64,000 nt of DNA from Malus domestica (lineage: Eukaryota > Streptophyta > Magnoliopsida > Rosales > Rosaceae): NCBI RefSeq assembly GCF_042453785.1, contig NC_091661.1:31797501-31861500 (forward strand), in the 5' to 3' direction. Each line of letters starts with the position of its first letter. Position 1 is the stretch's first letter. The translations under genes were made by a program, and so were the position numbers. Positions 45,520 through 56,469 of the stretch are shown piece by piece. The notes beneath the pieces were generated by a model, which was not told the DNA's origin, made no database searches, and was given only the letters and a program-made list of their open reading frames with translations.

Positions 45520-46088
45520 TGTTGGTATATGGTCCAGCCCATGATCAATGTTCTAGATTATTCTAGTAAGCAAGAGATGAGGCTGGAGCTTGCTAGACAA
45601 TTCTAGCATGTTATTAAGTTGATGGAAGAAGCTAGAGAGTACTAGCTTCCTTGGTTGCAAATGGAAAGATCTAGAAGCTACAAGTATGTGGCTAGTCTAG
45701 ATTTTTCTATACTAGAGGTTTGAAGAAGGAACTAGAAACTAGTAGAATGCCAAGCCCTCACCTATAAATATGGGTGTGATGTAACCAATTGAGAACGAAG
45801 AGTGAGTAGCAAAGGATCAAGTCCAAAGCTAGAGTTCCACTCCAAGAGTGAGAGTGAGAGTGTTCCACTACACATTGTGTGAGTGAAGTTTAGAGTGATA
45901 GAAAGTGTGTGTTATACTTTCTTGTATCCATCAAGCCTTGTCTTTGGCTTGGTAAGACTACTCTTGTTGTATTCATCTTCCTTGTTTGGTGGACGTAGGC
46001 ATAAATTGCCGAACCACATAAATTCTTGGCGTCCATTTTCTACTTTACCTTGTGCATTCTCTATCTTGTAGTACCGACATTCCTAACA
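45520..46088 (+). repeat. copia 5' LTR
   Basis: It starts TGTTGGTATATGG and ends ACATTCCTAACA. A TATA box (TATAAATA) is at 45763-45770. The U3 part is unusually rich in CTAG and TTCTAG motifs (about a dozen). It lacks an 18-base segment present in the 3' LTR. Confidence 0.97.
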
Positions 46089-46090
46089 AG

Positions 46091-46102
46091 TGGTATCAAA
46101 GC
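46091..46102 (+). promoter_or_regulatory. primer-binding site
   Basis: TGGTATCAAAGC, two bases after the 5' LTR, is complementary to the 3' end of initiator methionine tRNA, the usual primer of Tnt1-type copia elements. Confidence 0.9.
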
Positions 46103-46123
46103 CCGGTTGGCTCGTACTACGAG

Positions 46124-49100
46124 ATGGAAGGAAGTGGCACTATGATCAAACTCACCAACTCCAATTGGGTAACATGGAAGCCAAGGATGGAGGACATTCT
46201 CTATTGCAAGGATTTGCATGAGCCAATTGAAGGAGATGCCGCTAAGCCCGAGAGCATGTCCGATGCTGAGTGGAAGAAGATGAATCGCAAGGCTATTGGC
46301 ACAATTAGACAATGGGTGGACGATAGTGTTTTTCACCATGTGTCTAATGAAACCAATGCTCGCGAGTTTTGGACGAAGCTTGAGTCCTTGTTCGAGAAGA
46401 AGACCCCAGCCAAGAAAGCCTTATTGATCAAAGAGCTCATCAATGTGAAGTACAAGGATGGTTTAAGTGTAGCAGAACACTTGAACAATTTCCAGAATAT
46501 CATCAACCAGTTGGCTACTATGAAAATGACGATCGAGGACGAGCTACAAGCGCTCTTGTTACTTGGATCCTTGCCAGACAGTTGGGAGACCTTTGTGGTG
46601 AGTATAAGTAACTCTGCTTCTAATGGTGTTCTTACTCTTGATAATGTTAAAAATAGCATGCTCAATGAAGAAACAAGGAGAAAGACTTCTGGCACAGATA
46701 GCAGCCAAGTATTTGTCACAGAGAACCGCGGAAGAAGCAAGAGTAGAGGGCCTAGAGGTCATGGCAGGAGTCCTAGCCGATCCAAGTCAAAGTTCAGGGG
46801 TGCATGCCACCACTGTGGCAAAGAAGGCCATATGAAGAAAAATTGTCGAGTTTGGAAGAGAGAGCAAAGGGAAGGAAACAATCAGAAGAAAGATGATACT
46901 GGCAATACCACCGCTGTCATCTGTGGTGATGTACCAGAAATATTGTCTGTTGGTGAATGTCTGCATATGGGCAACTCTGACAGAGACATTGAATGGATTT
47001 TTGATAATGGAGCTTCCTTCCATGCTACGTCCAAACGGGAGTTCTTCAGTACATACAAAGAAGGTGACTTTGGCATAGTGAAGATGGGGAATGAAAGCTA
47101 TTCCAAAATTCTTGGAATTGGTGATATCTGCTTAAGAACTAATCTCGGCTGCCAATTGATGTTGAAAGATGTGAGACATATTCCTGATATACGTCTCAAT
47201 CTGATATCCATCGGTACCCTTGATCGATAAGGATATTATCACCATATTGGCGAAGGAAAATTGAAGCTTACTAAAGGCTTAATGGTGGTAGCAAGAGCAC
47301 GACTTTGTTGTACGTTGTACCGGTCAAATGCCAAGGTTTTGAAAGGTGAGTTAAATGCTGTGGAGGACTCATCTCTAGACTTATGGCATAAGAGGCTAGG
47401 CCACATAAGCGAGAAAGGCCTACAAGTTTTGGCAAAGAAGTCTCACATTCCCTTTGCCAAAGGTACGTCGTTAAACTCTTGTGAGCATTGTTTATTCGGA
47501 AAACAAAGAAGAGTTAGTTTTTCTGTTCCATCTACAAAGAAAGGAAACTTGTTAGATCTTGTTTATTCAGATGTGTGTGGTCCCATGGAAGTCGAGTCAC
47601 TTGGAAGAAATAAATATTTTGTTACTTATATTGATGATGTTTCACGAAGGGTGTGGGTGTATTTGTTGAAATCCAAAGACCAGGTGTTTCAGACATTCCA
47701 GGAGTTCCATGCCATGGTGGAGAGGGAAACTGGGAAACCTCTCAAGTGCCTTCGTAGCGACAACGGCGGCGAATACACATCTCACCAGTTTAGAGAGTAT
47801 TGTGTAAAACATGGCATACGTCATGAGAAGACAGTTCCTGGAACTCCACAACATAACGGTGTTGCTGAAAGAATGAACCGAACCATCATGGAGAAAGTCA
47901 GGTGTATGTTGAGGACTGCAAAGTTATCTAAGCAGTTCTGGGGTGAAGCTGTAAGGACAGCCTGCTATTTGATCAACCGATCTCCATCAGTACCATTAGG
48001 TCTTGATGTTCCAGAGAGAGTATGGACTGGTAATGATGTGTCTTACTCTCATCTGAAGGTGTTTGGTTGCAAAGCTTTTGTGCATGTGCCCAAAGAGCAG
48101 AGATCGAAGTTAGACTACAAAGCTACACCGTGCATCTTTCTTGGTTATGGCGGTGAAGATTTTGGTTACAGATTATGGGACCCATACCAGAAGAAGTTTA
48201 TCCGAAGTAGAGACGTGGTCTTTTATGAAGATCAAACAATTGGGGATTCGGATAAAGAGGCACAACCAGATGGCGCAGTCAGAGGAGTTGATCCATTAGC
48301 TTCAGATGAAGAAAGTCACGATGACATCCCTGAAGCAACTGCCAATGAAGTGCCTGCAGAATCAGATAATGCTAATCAAGAGGAGCCTGATCAAGATGTG
48401 CCAGACCATGAGATTGCTGATCAGGGGGAGCCTAGTCAAGAAGAGCAGATTCAAGGAGAACCCAATCAGGGGGAGCCTCCAGCCCTACAAGAGAATGAAG
48501 ATCAGGTCAGAAGATCCATCAGAAGTCGAAGACCGTCTACCAAGTATTCTTCATCAGAGTATATCATGTTGACTAATTATGGAGAGCCCGAAACATATGA
48601 GGAGGCCAGAGCTCATAACGACAGTGACAAATGGATGAAGGCAATGGAGTCGGAGATGGATTCCTTATCAAAGAATGATACCTATGAGCTGGTGGAGCTT
48701 CCAAAGGGCAGGAAAGCATTGAAAAACAAGTGGGTGTTCAAATTGAAAAGAGACGACAACATGACAAGGTACAAGGCTCGTTTGGTTGTCAAAGGTTTTG
48801 GTCAAAAGAAAGGAGTTGACTTTGATGAGATTTTCTCACCGGTGGTGAAGATGACTTCCATTCGAGTTATCCTTGGTATGGCAGCAAGCATGGATCTTGA
48901 GCTCGAGCAGTTAGATGTTAAAACTGCATTTCTCCACGGCAATTTAGAAGAGGAGATATACATGGAGCAACCCAAAGGCTTTGAAGTCAAAGGTAAAGAA
49001 AATTTGGTGTGCAAGCTCAAGAAAAGTTTATATGGTCTTAAGCAGGCTCCGAGACAGTGGAATAAGAAGTTCAACTCATTCATGGTGAGTAATGGGTACA

Positions 49101-50137
49101 AGAGAACTCATGCTGACTCTTGTGTCTATATCAAACAATTTTCTGGAGGTACATTCATCATCTTATTGCTTTATGTTGATGACATGTTGATTGTCGGACA
49201 AGATGCTTCTATGATTAAAAAGCTCAAAGAAGAGTTATCTAAGTCCTTTGACATGAAGGACTTAGGGCCAGCCAAGCAGATTTTGGGCATGGAGATAATT
49301 CGTGACAGAAAATCCAAGAAGTTGTGGCTGTCACAAGAAAAGTATGTTGAACGGGTGCTTGAAAGGTTCAACATGAAAGCAGCCAAACCGGTAAGCTCAC
49401 CTTTAGCCAATTATATCAAGTTGAGCAAAGAGTCGTGTCCAAAAACATATGAAGAAAAGGAGAAAATGGCAGTTGTTCCCTACTCTTCAGCAGTAGGAAG
49501 TATCATGTATGCAATGGTGTGCACACGACCAGATATTGCTCATGCAGTAGGTGTGGTGAGCAGGTTTCTCTCTAATCCAGGGAAGGACCACTGGGAAGCC
49601 GTTAAGTGGATTCTCAGATATTTGAAGGGGACTTCTAAGATGTGCTTGTGCTTTGGCGGTTCCAAACCAATCTTGGAAGGATTTACAGATGCTGACATGG
49701 GAGGTGACCTGGATGGTAGAAAATCTACGTCTGGGTACTTGTTTACTTTTGCAGGGGGAGCCGTGTCTTGGCAATCCAAGTTACAAAAGTGCATTGCTTT
49801 GTCCACAACCGAGGCTGAATACATAGCCGCTACAGAAGCATGCAAGGAGTTGTTGTGGCTGAAGCGGTTTCTCCAAGAGTTGGGTTTGAAGCAAAGTGAT
49901 TATGGCGTTTATTGTGATAGTCAGAGTGCTCTGGATTTGAGCAAGAACACTACATATCATTCACGCACTAAGCACATTGATATTCGTTATCACTGGATTA
50001 GAGACGCTATCGAGAACAAGTTGCTACAGCTGAAGAAGATTCATACCGATAATAATTCTTCAGACATGTTGACAAAGGTAGTCACAAAATCAAAGTTGGA
50101 ATTTTGCATTAAGGCTGCTGGGATGAACTCCAGGTAA
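46124..50137 (+). pseudogene. copia gag-pol, open except for one in-frame stop
   Basis: The frame starts at the ATG at 46124 and runs to TAA at 50135-50137 with a single internal TAA at 47228-47230. Domains in order: gag (UBN2-type, about 46124-46720); zinc knuckle CHHCGKEGHMKKNC (about 46804); protease with DNGASFHAT where DSGA or DTGA is usual; HHCC region (HKRLGHISEKG, CEHCLFGKQ); integrase core (DLVYSDVCGPM, LRSDNGGEYTS, NGVAERMNRT); reverse transcriptase with YVDDMLIVG; RNase H (TDADMGGDLDGRKSTSGY, STTEAEYIAA). The stop lies between protease and integrase, so a full polyprotein is not expected without readthrough. Order protease-integrase-RT-RNase H confirms copia. Confidence 0.95.
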
Positions 50138-50171
50138 CTTGGAGTCATGATCGGAATTCCTCCCTCATGGA

Positions 50172-50185
50172 CTGGAGGGGGAGAT
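50172..50185 (+). promoter_or_regulatory. polypurine tract
   Basis: GGAGGGGGAGATT lies immediately before the 3' LTR. It is the expected plus-strand priming site. Confidence 0.85.
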
Positions 50186-50772
50186 TGTTGGTATATGGTC
50201 CAGCCCATGATCAATGTTCTAGATTATTCTAGTAAGCAAGAGATGAGGCTGGAGCTTGCTAGACAATTCTAGCATGTTATTAAGTTGATGGAAGAAGCTA
50301 GAGAGTACTAGCTTCCTTGGTTGCAAATGGAAAGATCTAGAAGCTACAAGTATGTGGCTAGTCTAGATTTTTCTATACTAGAGGTTTGAAGAAGGAACTA
50401 GAAACTAGTAGAATGCCAAGCCCTCACCTATAAATATGGGTGTGATGTAACCAATTGAGAACGAAGAGTGAGTAGCAAAGGATCAAGTCCAAAGCTAGAG
50501 TTCCACTCCAAGAGTGAGAGTGAGAGTGTTCCACTACACATTGTGTGAGTGAAGTTTAGAGTGATAGAAAGTGTGTGTTATACTTTCTTGTATCCATCAA
50601 GCCTTGTCTTTGGCTTGGTAAGACTACTCTTGTTGTATTCATCTTTTTCATATAGTGAAGATTCCTTGTTTGGTGGACGTAGGCATAAATTGCCGAACCA
50701 CATAAATTCTTGGCGTCCATTTTCTACTTTACCTTGTGCATTCTCTATCTTGTAGTACCGACATTCCTAACA
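50186..50772 (+). repeat. copia 3' LTR
   Basis: Same ends as the 5' LTR, with the additional 18-base segment at about 50645-50662. The GGTAA target duplication follows. Confidence 0.97.
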
Positions 50773-51419
50773 GGTAACAGGATATTCCTTGCTTCTCAAG
50801 TTTTTAATCTCTCAATGATCTTTGTGCGTTTAGACAATTTTTCGTGCGCTGGACTGGACAATCCAATCCAATCCTGTGCCCGAAATGTGGCTTTAGTGAC
50901 AGTCGCAGAACGAAGTGTGATGCTAAAAACTTATTTTATTTTGTGCATGTTTTGTACAGGTATGCTGGATTCTACAAGGGAATACAGAGTGCAGGGGCAG
51001 CAGTAGATTGGCAAATCGATACGTGCAAGGCATCCTTCCTCTCCCAATTGGTTACGAATTTCGCGCTTTACACCGTGAGTTATCCGCTGCTGGTGGTTCT
51101 GATCTTGCTGGCCGTGAAGGATGAAGGTGAGGCTGATGTGGAGGAATTTACCAAGCGGAAGGTTGCTGAATTAGCTGATGAAATTAGTCATAAGCCATCC
51201 GAATATTTGTCTTAATTACGTCCATACAATCGAATCTTCACGAATTAGTGTAAGGGAAATTCTAGTGTAATTGATGTAGCACGTTCAAATTGTCAAGTAT
51301 TTTACGGGGTAATCAGAGTTCATGTTTTGATAAAATATCTGAATGATTAGTTCTTGATCACGATTGTCCATTATAGTCATGCATGCTTGGAAGGAAATGC
51401 TAGTGTAATTGATGTAGCA

Positions 51420-51638
51420 CGCTCAAATAATCCTGCTGGCATGATATCTCAAGCCTTAAGTATCTACAAAAGCTTGGTTAACAATCCTTCCACCCTTGGA
51501 TCAACTGGAGGCACGCACAGTGATGATGCTTCCTCAGAAGGATCTGATCACAGTTTTCGAATGATCGAGGAGGCAAAGAATCAAGATAATGCAAACGAAT
51601 CAGGGTTTTCGCTTCAGAACCGCAAGAAAGAAGCATAG
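51420..51638 (+). pseudogene. duplicated last-exon fragment of the stomatin-like gene (remnant 1)
   Basis: From TCAAATAATCCTGCTGGC onward it matches 41187-41400: [18 protein letters not shown], a GGTHSD segment with one extra Asp, and a final [12 protein letters not shown] then TAG. It lacks exons 1-8. It is joined directly to UNC93 3' flank (GATGTAGCACG), marking the breakpoint of the tandem duplication. No promoter or start is apparent. Confidence 0.93.
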
Positions 51639-51997
51639 AGTTTGACTTCTCTCAGTTGTTTGCCAATTCAACCAGTTACTGGGTTCTTTCACACCAGACA
51701 TTTTTCTTGTAGGATGCTTCGTTGTTGTTTTAGCCGGAAGGTAGAATATGAGTTGTGTGATTAACTAAAAGGGTGTCTAAATGTTTGCAATGATATTAAT
51801 GACAGATGCCAAATCATATAAAGGAACTGAAATTTTTTGGGTTGGAACTCATTATTTTGCATGTTTTCCTTTGGGCCGTTGGGTTTCGGAGTCCACCCCC
51901 TCCTCCTCGTGTGTTTTTGCTGGTAGGTAATTGGGTTGGGTTGTCTAAATCCTAATTTTTGGATTTTTATGACATGTTAAAGGACTTGTAGAGTTTA

Positions 51998-52205
51998 AGA
52001 TTGATTTGGATATGCTTTTAAAATTACTGAAGTTGTTTCGTGAAATTGGTTTTCTGTTACAAAAACACCTGACATGTGTTTCTTGCGGGAAGCACCTAAA
52101 ATGTTTTTTCAAGATCCACTTGGATTTGCACTAAGAATTGATTTCAAAAATATTTTTACAAAAAATAGTTTAAATCATTTCAAAAGCACTTTCAAATGAG
52201 TCTTT
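51998..52205. mobile_element. MITE (duplicated copy of 42528-42755)
   Basis: Same position in the duplicated segment as the MITE at 42528, with ends AGATTGATTTGGATATGC and AAGCACTTTCAAATGAGTC. Confidence 0.6.
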
Positions 52206-53555
52206 AATCACTCAAAGCAACACTTGAGTAGTTCTTGAGAGGGGCCTCGTGGGGGTCTGAGTGCCTCTTAGGGCATCGAGAGGGCTCAAGCATTTGTGTT
52301 TTAACTTTCGCGTACGTGGTCCTAGATTTCGACTCGATACTTGATGTGTTTGTCGGATATTGTCGTAGATTAGCATCTACTTCCAGAAACAACGGTAGAA
52401 AATGGTGTTTAACATCACCATCTGGCATGTGCGTTTGCGTTTGAAGGTTATGTCGGAGTGGGATCATCTCCGGGATCCCAACTTGCAGAGCCAACTGACC
52501 AAACGATCTCAACCTTTCAATTTCATCTTATCTTGTTTTGCGTGATTTTTTTTTTGGATATTTAAATTGATTCTGGACCACAGGATAAAAAATGGAAGGA
52601 TGAGATCTTTTGGTTAGTTGACTCCGTAGGCTGTGATCCGGAGGTGATCTCAGTCTCGTTATGTCAACAGCAAATTAAGACTTTTCTGTGCCATATGCCA
52701 AACAAGTTCAAAACAACAAGCCACTCTCGCTTAACAATTCCGCCTTTAGGTTTAGGAAAAAAAATACAATTATTTGATAGGTAATGTTAGGGAGACATTT
52801 GGTTTAATTAATTATTGAATCATTTGATGTTATGAAGGGCAAGAGATGAGGATTATACGTTGTTGACGTGAGTTTAAGTTAGTTACGATATTGTTTTCGC
52901 TTTTTACCCAACTTCGAGTCATGCTCTTAATAATAAAGAATACACCGCTTTTGTAAAGAGATTTTTCAATATGTTGGGAACACAGTTTGATACACTAAAT
53001 ATAATTATACAATTAGTCATAAACTTGAAGATAAAAAAATTATTACATTTGACGTACCGAAACATGTTTCTGTCACACTGAAAAATTTCTCGCTGTGTCT
53101 TTATGTTAGTAGTACTCGTACCATCTAGGTTGTTTTTGTCTTTCATACTTTGTCTCTCTTTTCTTGCACCATGAATCAAGGACAGTGTGGCATGGACATA
53201 TAGATTTTCCCACATGGGAATTAAAAATACAAGATTCCTTTCCACCAATATAGGATTCTAACAAATGATACTGATTCCCTGAATTTAAATAAAATTCAAA
53301 TTGAAGTTAAATATATTATTTTTTATGCAAATTCAAATCCCGTCCCGCCGGGATTAAGGTTTTATAATCCGACCTTTCTCACACACCGGGCTGGTTTCTG
53401 AAAACCCAGAAAATGCCTCGACTCCAGAAATTGTCATTTGCTATGCACTTCGTCCAATCCCAGGGTCCTTGTCCGATTTGACCCTTGCAATTAGTCCCGG
53501 ACAAATATCATCCCGAGCTAAATCCATCTGCTAATCACGATCACATGTCAGTTCG

Positions 53556-54638
53556 GGTTAGTTTGGTATTGTTGTGTTTTAAAAAAAAAAAATTGTTTCT
53601 GTTGTGCTGTAAAAATAATTAGCTGTAAAATAAAGCAGTTGAGTGTTTAATAAACTTGTATTGTAAAAGTGCTTTTTTGTAGCAGTGTTCAAGTATTTGG
53701 TAAATTTTTATGTAAATCTGCTGAGATTATGTTAAATGACTAAAAAGATGTAATATTAAATGTGACATAATAATTTATTTTATTTTTATTTATAATTTCA
53801 TCTTCAATCTTCATCATTTATCTTGATTTTGTTTTTTATTTATTTATAATTTCAGCTTCCATCTCTCTCGTTTATCTTTGTTTTATATTTATTTATATTT
53901 TTATCTTCCATCTCCATCTCAAATGGAATCGTGCAATTAAAATGGGACCAAAGTCATCTTCTTCCTCGTGCCCGACTATGCAGAAGAAAAAAAAATCCGA
54001 TTTTGACGTCTTCATGTACGCCCGCCTAGCCCGTTCCCGGACCCGCATACCTCCGCCTAGTCCTTCTTAGTCTCGCCCAAGCATTCTGCTTTTTGATTTT
54101 GTGGTTGATTCAGAAGGGGTAGATTATCCGACGAGACCAGAGGGGCACTTGGGCTTCATTTTCGAAGAGGGGAGGGGTGCGCCACCCCTCTTATCCTTCT
54201 GTAGCTTCGCCTATGCTCTAGCCCCCTGGATCGCAAGCATTTTGTCCCTATAATAGTTCCCGTAAAGCATAAATCTTCAGAAGTTCATCCTCCCCAATAA
54301 CATAATCGCCAGCGGCCTTGAATTCCTTGCGAAGCCGGACTCGACTCGTCCTCTCGAACAATCGGATTCGAAGATCTGATACGATAAAGGAAGCGAGAAG
54401 GAGAAACGAAGAGGGTATGATTGGGTTTAAGAAAGTTTCATTAAACTTTACTATTCATCCACCTGCTTTGAAAAAAAGCAGGTTTTGAGAAGCAGTAAAA
54501 TGTTGCTTCCATTTTTCTGCTTATTTTGGCTAAAACTTTGAAAAGAAGCGCTTATTTTTATATTTATCAAACACATTTTACACTCCAACTTTTATTCATA
54601 GCTGTTTTTTTATAATTTCAGCCGTGCCAAACTGGTAC
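53556..54638. mobile_element. 1.08-kb non-autonomous DNA transposon upstream of UNC93 copy 2
   Basis: It starts GGGTTAGTTTGGTATTG and ends GCCGTGCCAAACTGGTAC, with imperfect inverted ends sharing AGTTTGG. It is flanked by TTC on both sides (53553-53555 and 54639-54641). The same place in copies 1 and 4 reads GTCAGTTCATC without the element. Subterminal regions are rich in AAAAGCAG-type and CTGCTT-type motifs. No transposase ORF was seen. The 3-bp duplication would fit PIF/Harbinger or CACTA classes. Confidence 0.75.
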
Positions 54639-54846
54639 TTCATCACACTCTTTATCCGTAATTTCATTGCTTTCCACTCTCCACTCAAATCCCGCTTTTA
54701 GTAAATTAGTTTAGTTTAAAATATCGCTCGAACAAAAAACAAAGCCGAGTTCCCAAAGTCCTTTTGGCTTTGGCATCCATAAAGGAAGAACTTTATAATC
54801 AAATTCTCAAAAAGTCGTCAAATTTATCATCTGGGATAAGGATTAT

Positions 54847-56469
54847 ATGGGTATCGAAGGAGTGGAAGAATCGGGAGGCACGGGGGTGCCCCTATCGAAA
54901 TTCAGGTACAACTCGCCGTTTGTTCAAGTGAGTCTCATCGGATTGGTCTGTTTCTGCTGCCCTGGCATGTTCAACGCCCTCTCCGGCATGGGCGGCGGAG
55001 GCCAGGTCGACCCGACTGCCTCCAACAACGCCTCCACTGCCCTCTTCACCACCTTCGCCATCTTCGGCATCCTCGGTGGCGGCATCTACAACATCCTCGG
55101 CCCCCGCCTTACACTCCTCTCCGCCTGCTCCACCTACGTCCTCTACGCCGGCTCATTCCTCTACTACAACCACCACAAGCACCAGGCTTTCGCTATTGTC
55201 GCCGGAGCAATCCTCGGAATCGGCGCCGGCATCCTCTGGGCCGGCCAAGGTTCCATCATGACGTCGTACCCTCCCTCGAATCGAAAGGGGACATACATCT
55301 CGATTTTCTGGAGCATTTACAATATGGGTGGCGTCATCGGAGGACTAATTCCGTTTGTTCTTAACTACCACCGGAGCCAAGCGGCTTCCGTCAACGATGC
55401 AACTTACATTGGGTTCATGATTTTCATGTCCATCGGGACTCTTTTATCCCTCGCTATCCTGCCCCCCAGCAAAATTGTCCGGGATGACGGGACTAAATGT
55501 ACGGACATTCAGTACTCAAACGTCACAACTGAGGCCATTGAGATTGCCAAGCTGTTCACAAACTGGAAAATGCTTCTTATAATCCCGGCTGCTTGGTCGA
55601 GCATTTTTTTCTACACCTACCTATTCAACAACGTCAATAAAGTTATGTTTAATATGAGGACTAGAGGATTGAACAATGTGTTCTACTGGGGAGCGGAGAT
55701 TTTCGGGTCCATTGGGATTGGATACGTTATGGATTTCAGCTTCAAGAGCAGGAGGACTAGGGGTTTCGTGGGCATTTCGGTTGTTGGTGTCCTCGGGACT
55801 GCAATTTGGATTGGCGGACTTGCCAACCAACTCAACTACTCTCGAAGCGATTTGCCTGAGAAGTTGGATTTTAAGGACTCCGGCTCTGCTTTCGCAGGAC
55901 CGTTCGTGTTGTATTTTAGTTTCGGGTTGCTTGATGCCATATTCCAGAGAATGGTTTTCTGGGTCATTGGAGCCTTGGCTGATAACTCTGAAATTCTAAG
56001 CAGGTAATAGAATATTCCTTGCTTCCCAAGTCTTTAACCTTTCAATGATCTTTGTGCGTTTGGGCAATTTTTCGTGTGCAGGACTGGACAATCCAATCCA
56101 ATCCTGCGCACGAAATGTGGACTTAGTGGCATTCACAGAACAATGTGTGATTCTAAAAATTTATTTAATTTTGTGCATGTTTTGTACAGGTATGTTGGAT
56201 TCTACATGGGAATACAGAGTGCAGGGTCAGCAGTAGCTTGGCAAGTCGATGCGCACAAGGCATCCTTCCTCTCCCAATTGGTTACGAATTTCACGCTTTA
56301 CACCGTGAGTTATCCGCTGCTGGTGGTTCTGATCTTGCTGGCCGTGAAGGATGAAGGTAAGGCTGATGTGGAGGAATTTACCAAGGGGAAGGTTGCTGAA
56401 TTTACCGAGGAGAAGTTGCTGAGCCTGCAGCCTCAGAGAAGTGATCGTAATGATCGTCGGCTTAATTAG
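54847..56469 (+). CDS. UNC93-like protein, copy 2
   Basis: Two exons (54847-56003 and 56190-56469, AG|GTAATAG donor, TTTGTACAG acceptor) give 1437 bases, 478 residues plus stop. The MFS-like fold has about eleven hydrophobic segments. Landmarks are KFRYNSPFVQVSLIGL, GGGGQVDPTASNNAST, QGSIMTSYPPSNRKGTYIS, RTRGLNNVFYWGAE, VMDFSFKSRRTRGF and LPEKLDFKDSGSAFAGPFV. The family is UNC93-like protein 1 (At1g18000/At1g18010 type), putatively a membrane transporter or ion-channel partner. The C-terminal 20 or so residues differ from copy 3: a partial duplication and loss of one G near 56413 shift the frame, so the tail reads EEKLLSLQPQRSDRNDRRLN. The core is intact. Confidence 0.92.

Larger units (their letters stand above)
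45520..50772 (+). mobile_element. near-complete Ty1/copia retrotransposon (Tnt1/Tork-like)
   Basis: The 5' LTR is 45520-46088 (569 bp) and the 3' LTR 50186-50772 (587 bp), both TGTTGG..TAACA. By eye they are identical except for an 18-base segment (TTTTTCATATAGTGAAGA type) missing from the 5' LTR. The target duplication GGTAA lies at 45515-45519 and 50773-50777. UNC93 copies 3 and 4 show the empty site (AGCAGGTAACAGG). A primer-binding site and polypurine tract are present. Near-identical LTRs mean a very recent insertion. Confidence 0.97.
44363..51215 (+). pseudogene. UNC93-like protein, copy 1 (frameshifted and split by a copia element)
   Basis: Exon 1 (44363-45515) matches copies 2-4: FRYNSPFVQVSLIGLVCFCC, LTLLSACSTYVLYAGSFLYY and KGTYISIFWSIFNMGGVIGG. 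Near 44980 it has five C where the others have six, shifting the frame after LAILPP. The original frame resumes in the segment ending at 45519. Exon 2 (50960-51215) lies beyond a 5.25-kb copia insertion in the 180-base intron. Its C-terminus differs because of a small deletion after VAEL. UNC93-like proteins are major-facilitator-type membrane proteins, in animals linked to K+ channel regulation; the plant role is poorly known. Because of the frameshift this copy cannot make the full protein. Confidence 0.9.
51639..54846. other. spacer of duplicated unit B (upstream of UNC93 copy 2)
   Basis: Collinear with 41401-44362 with small indels. It lacks the two AT-rich repeats near 41.9 kb, carries the MITE at 51998-52205 and has gained a 1.08-kb element at 53556-54638. 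Short ORFs on both strands here are shared by the other units only as decaying non-coding sequence. Confidence 0.75.

Noticed and set aside
54000-54420. Possible gene inside the 1.08-kb element
   Set aside because: Stops in all frames and no domain; only a GC-richer stretch.
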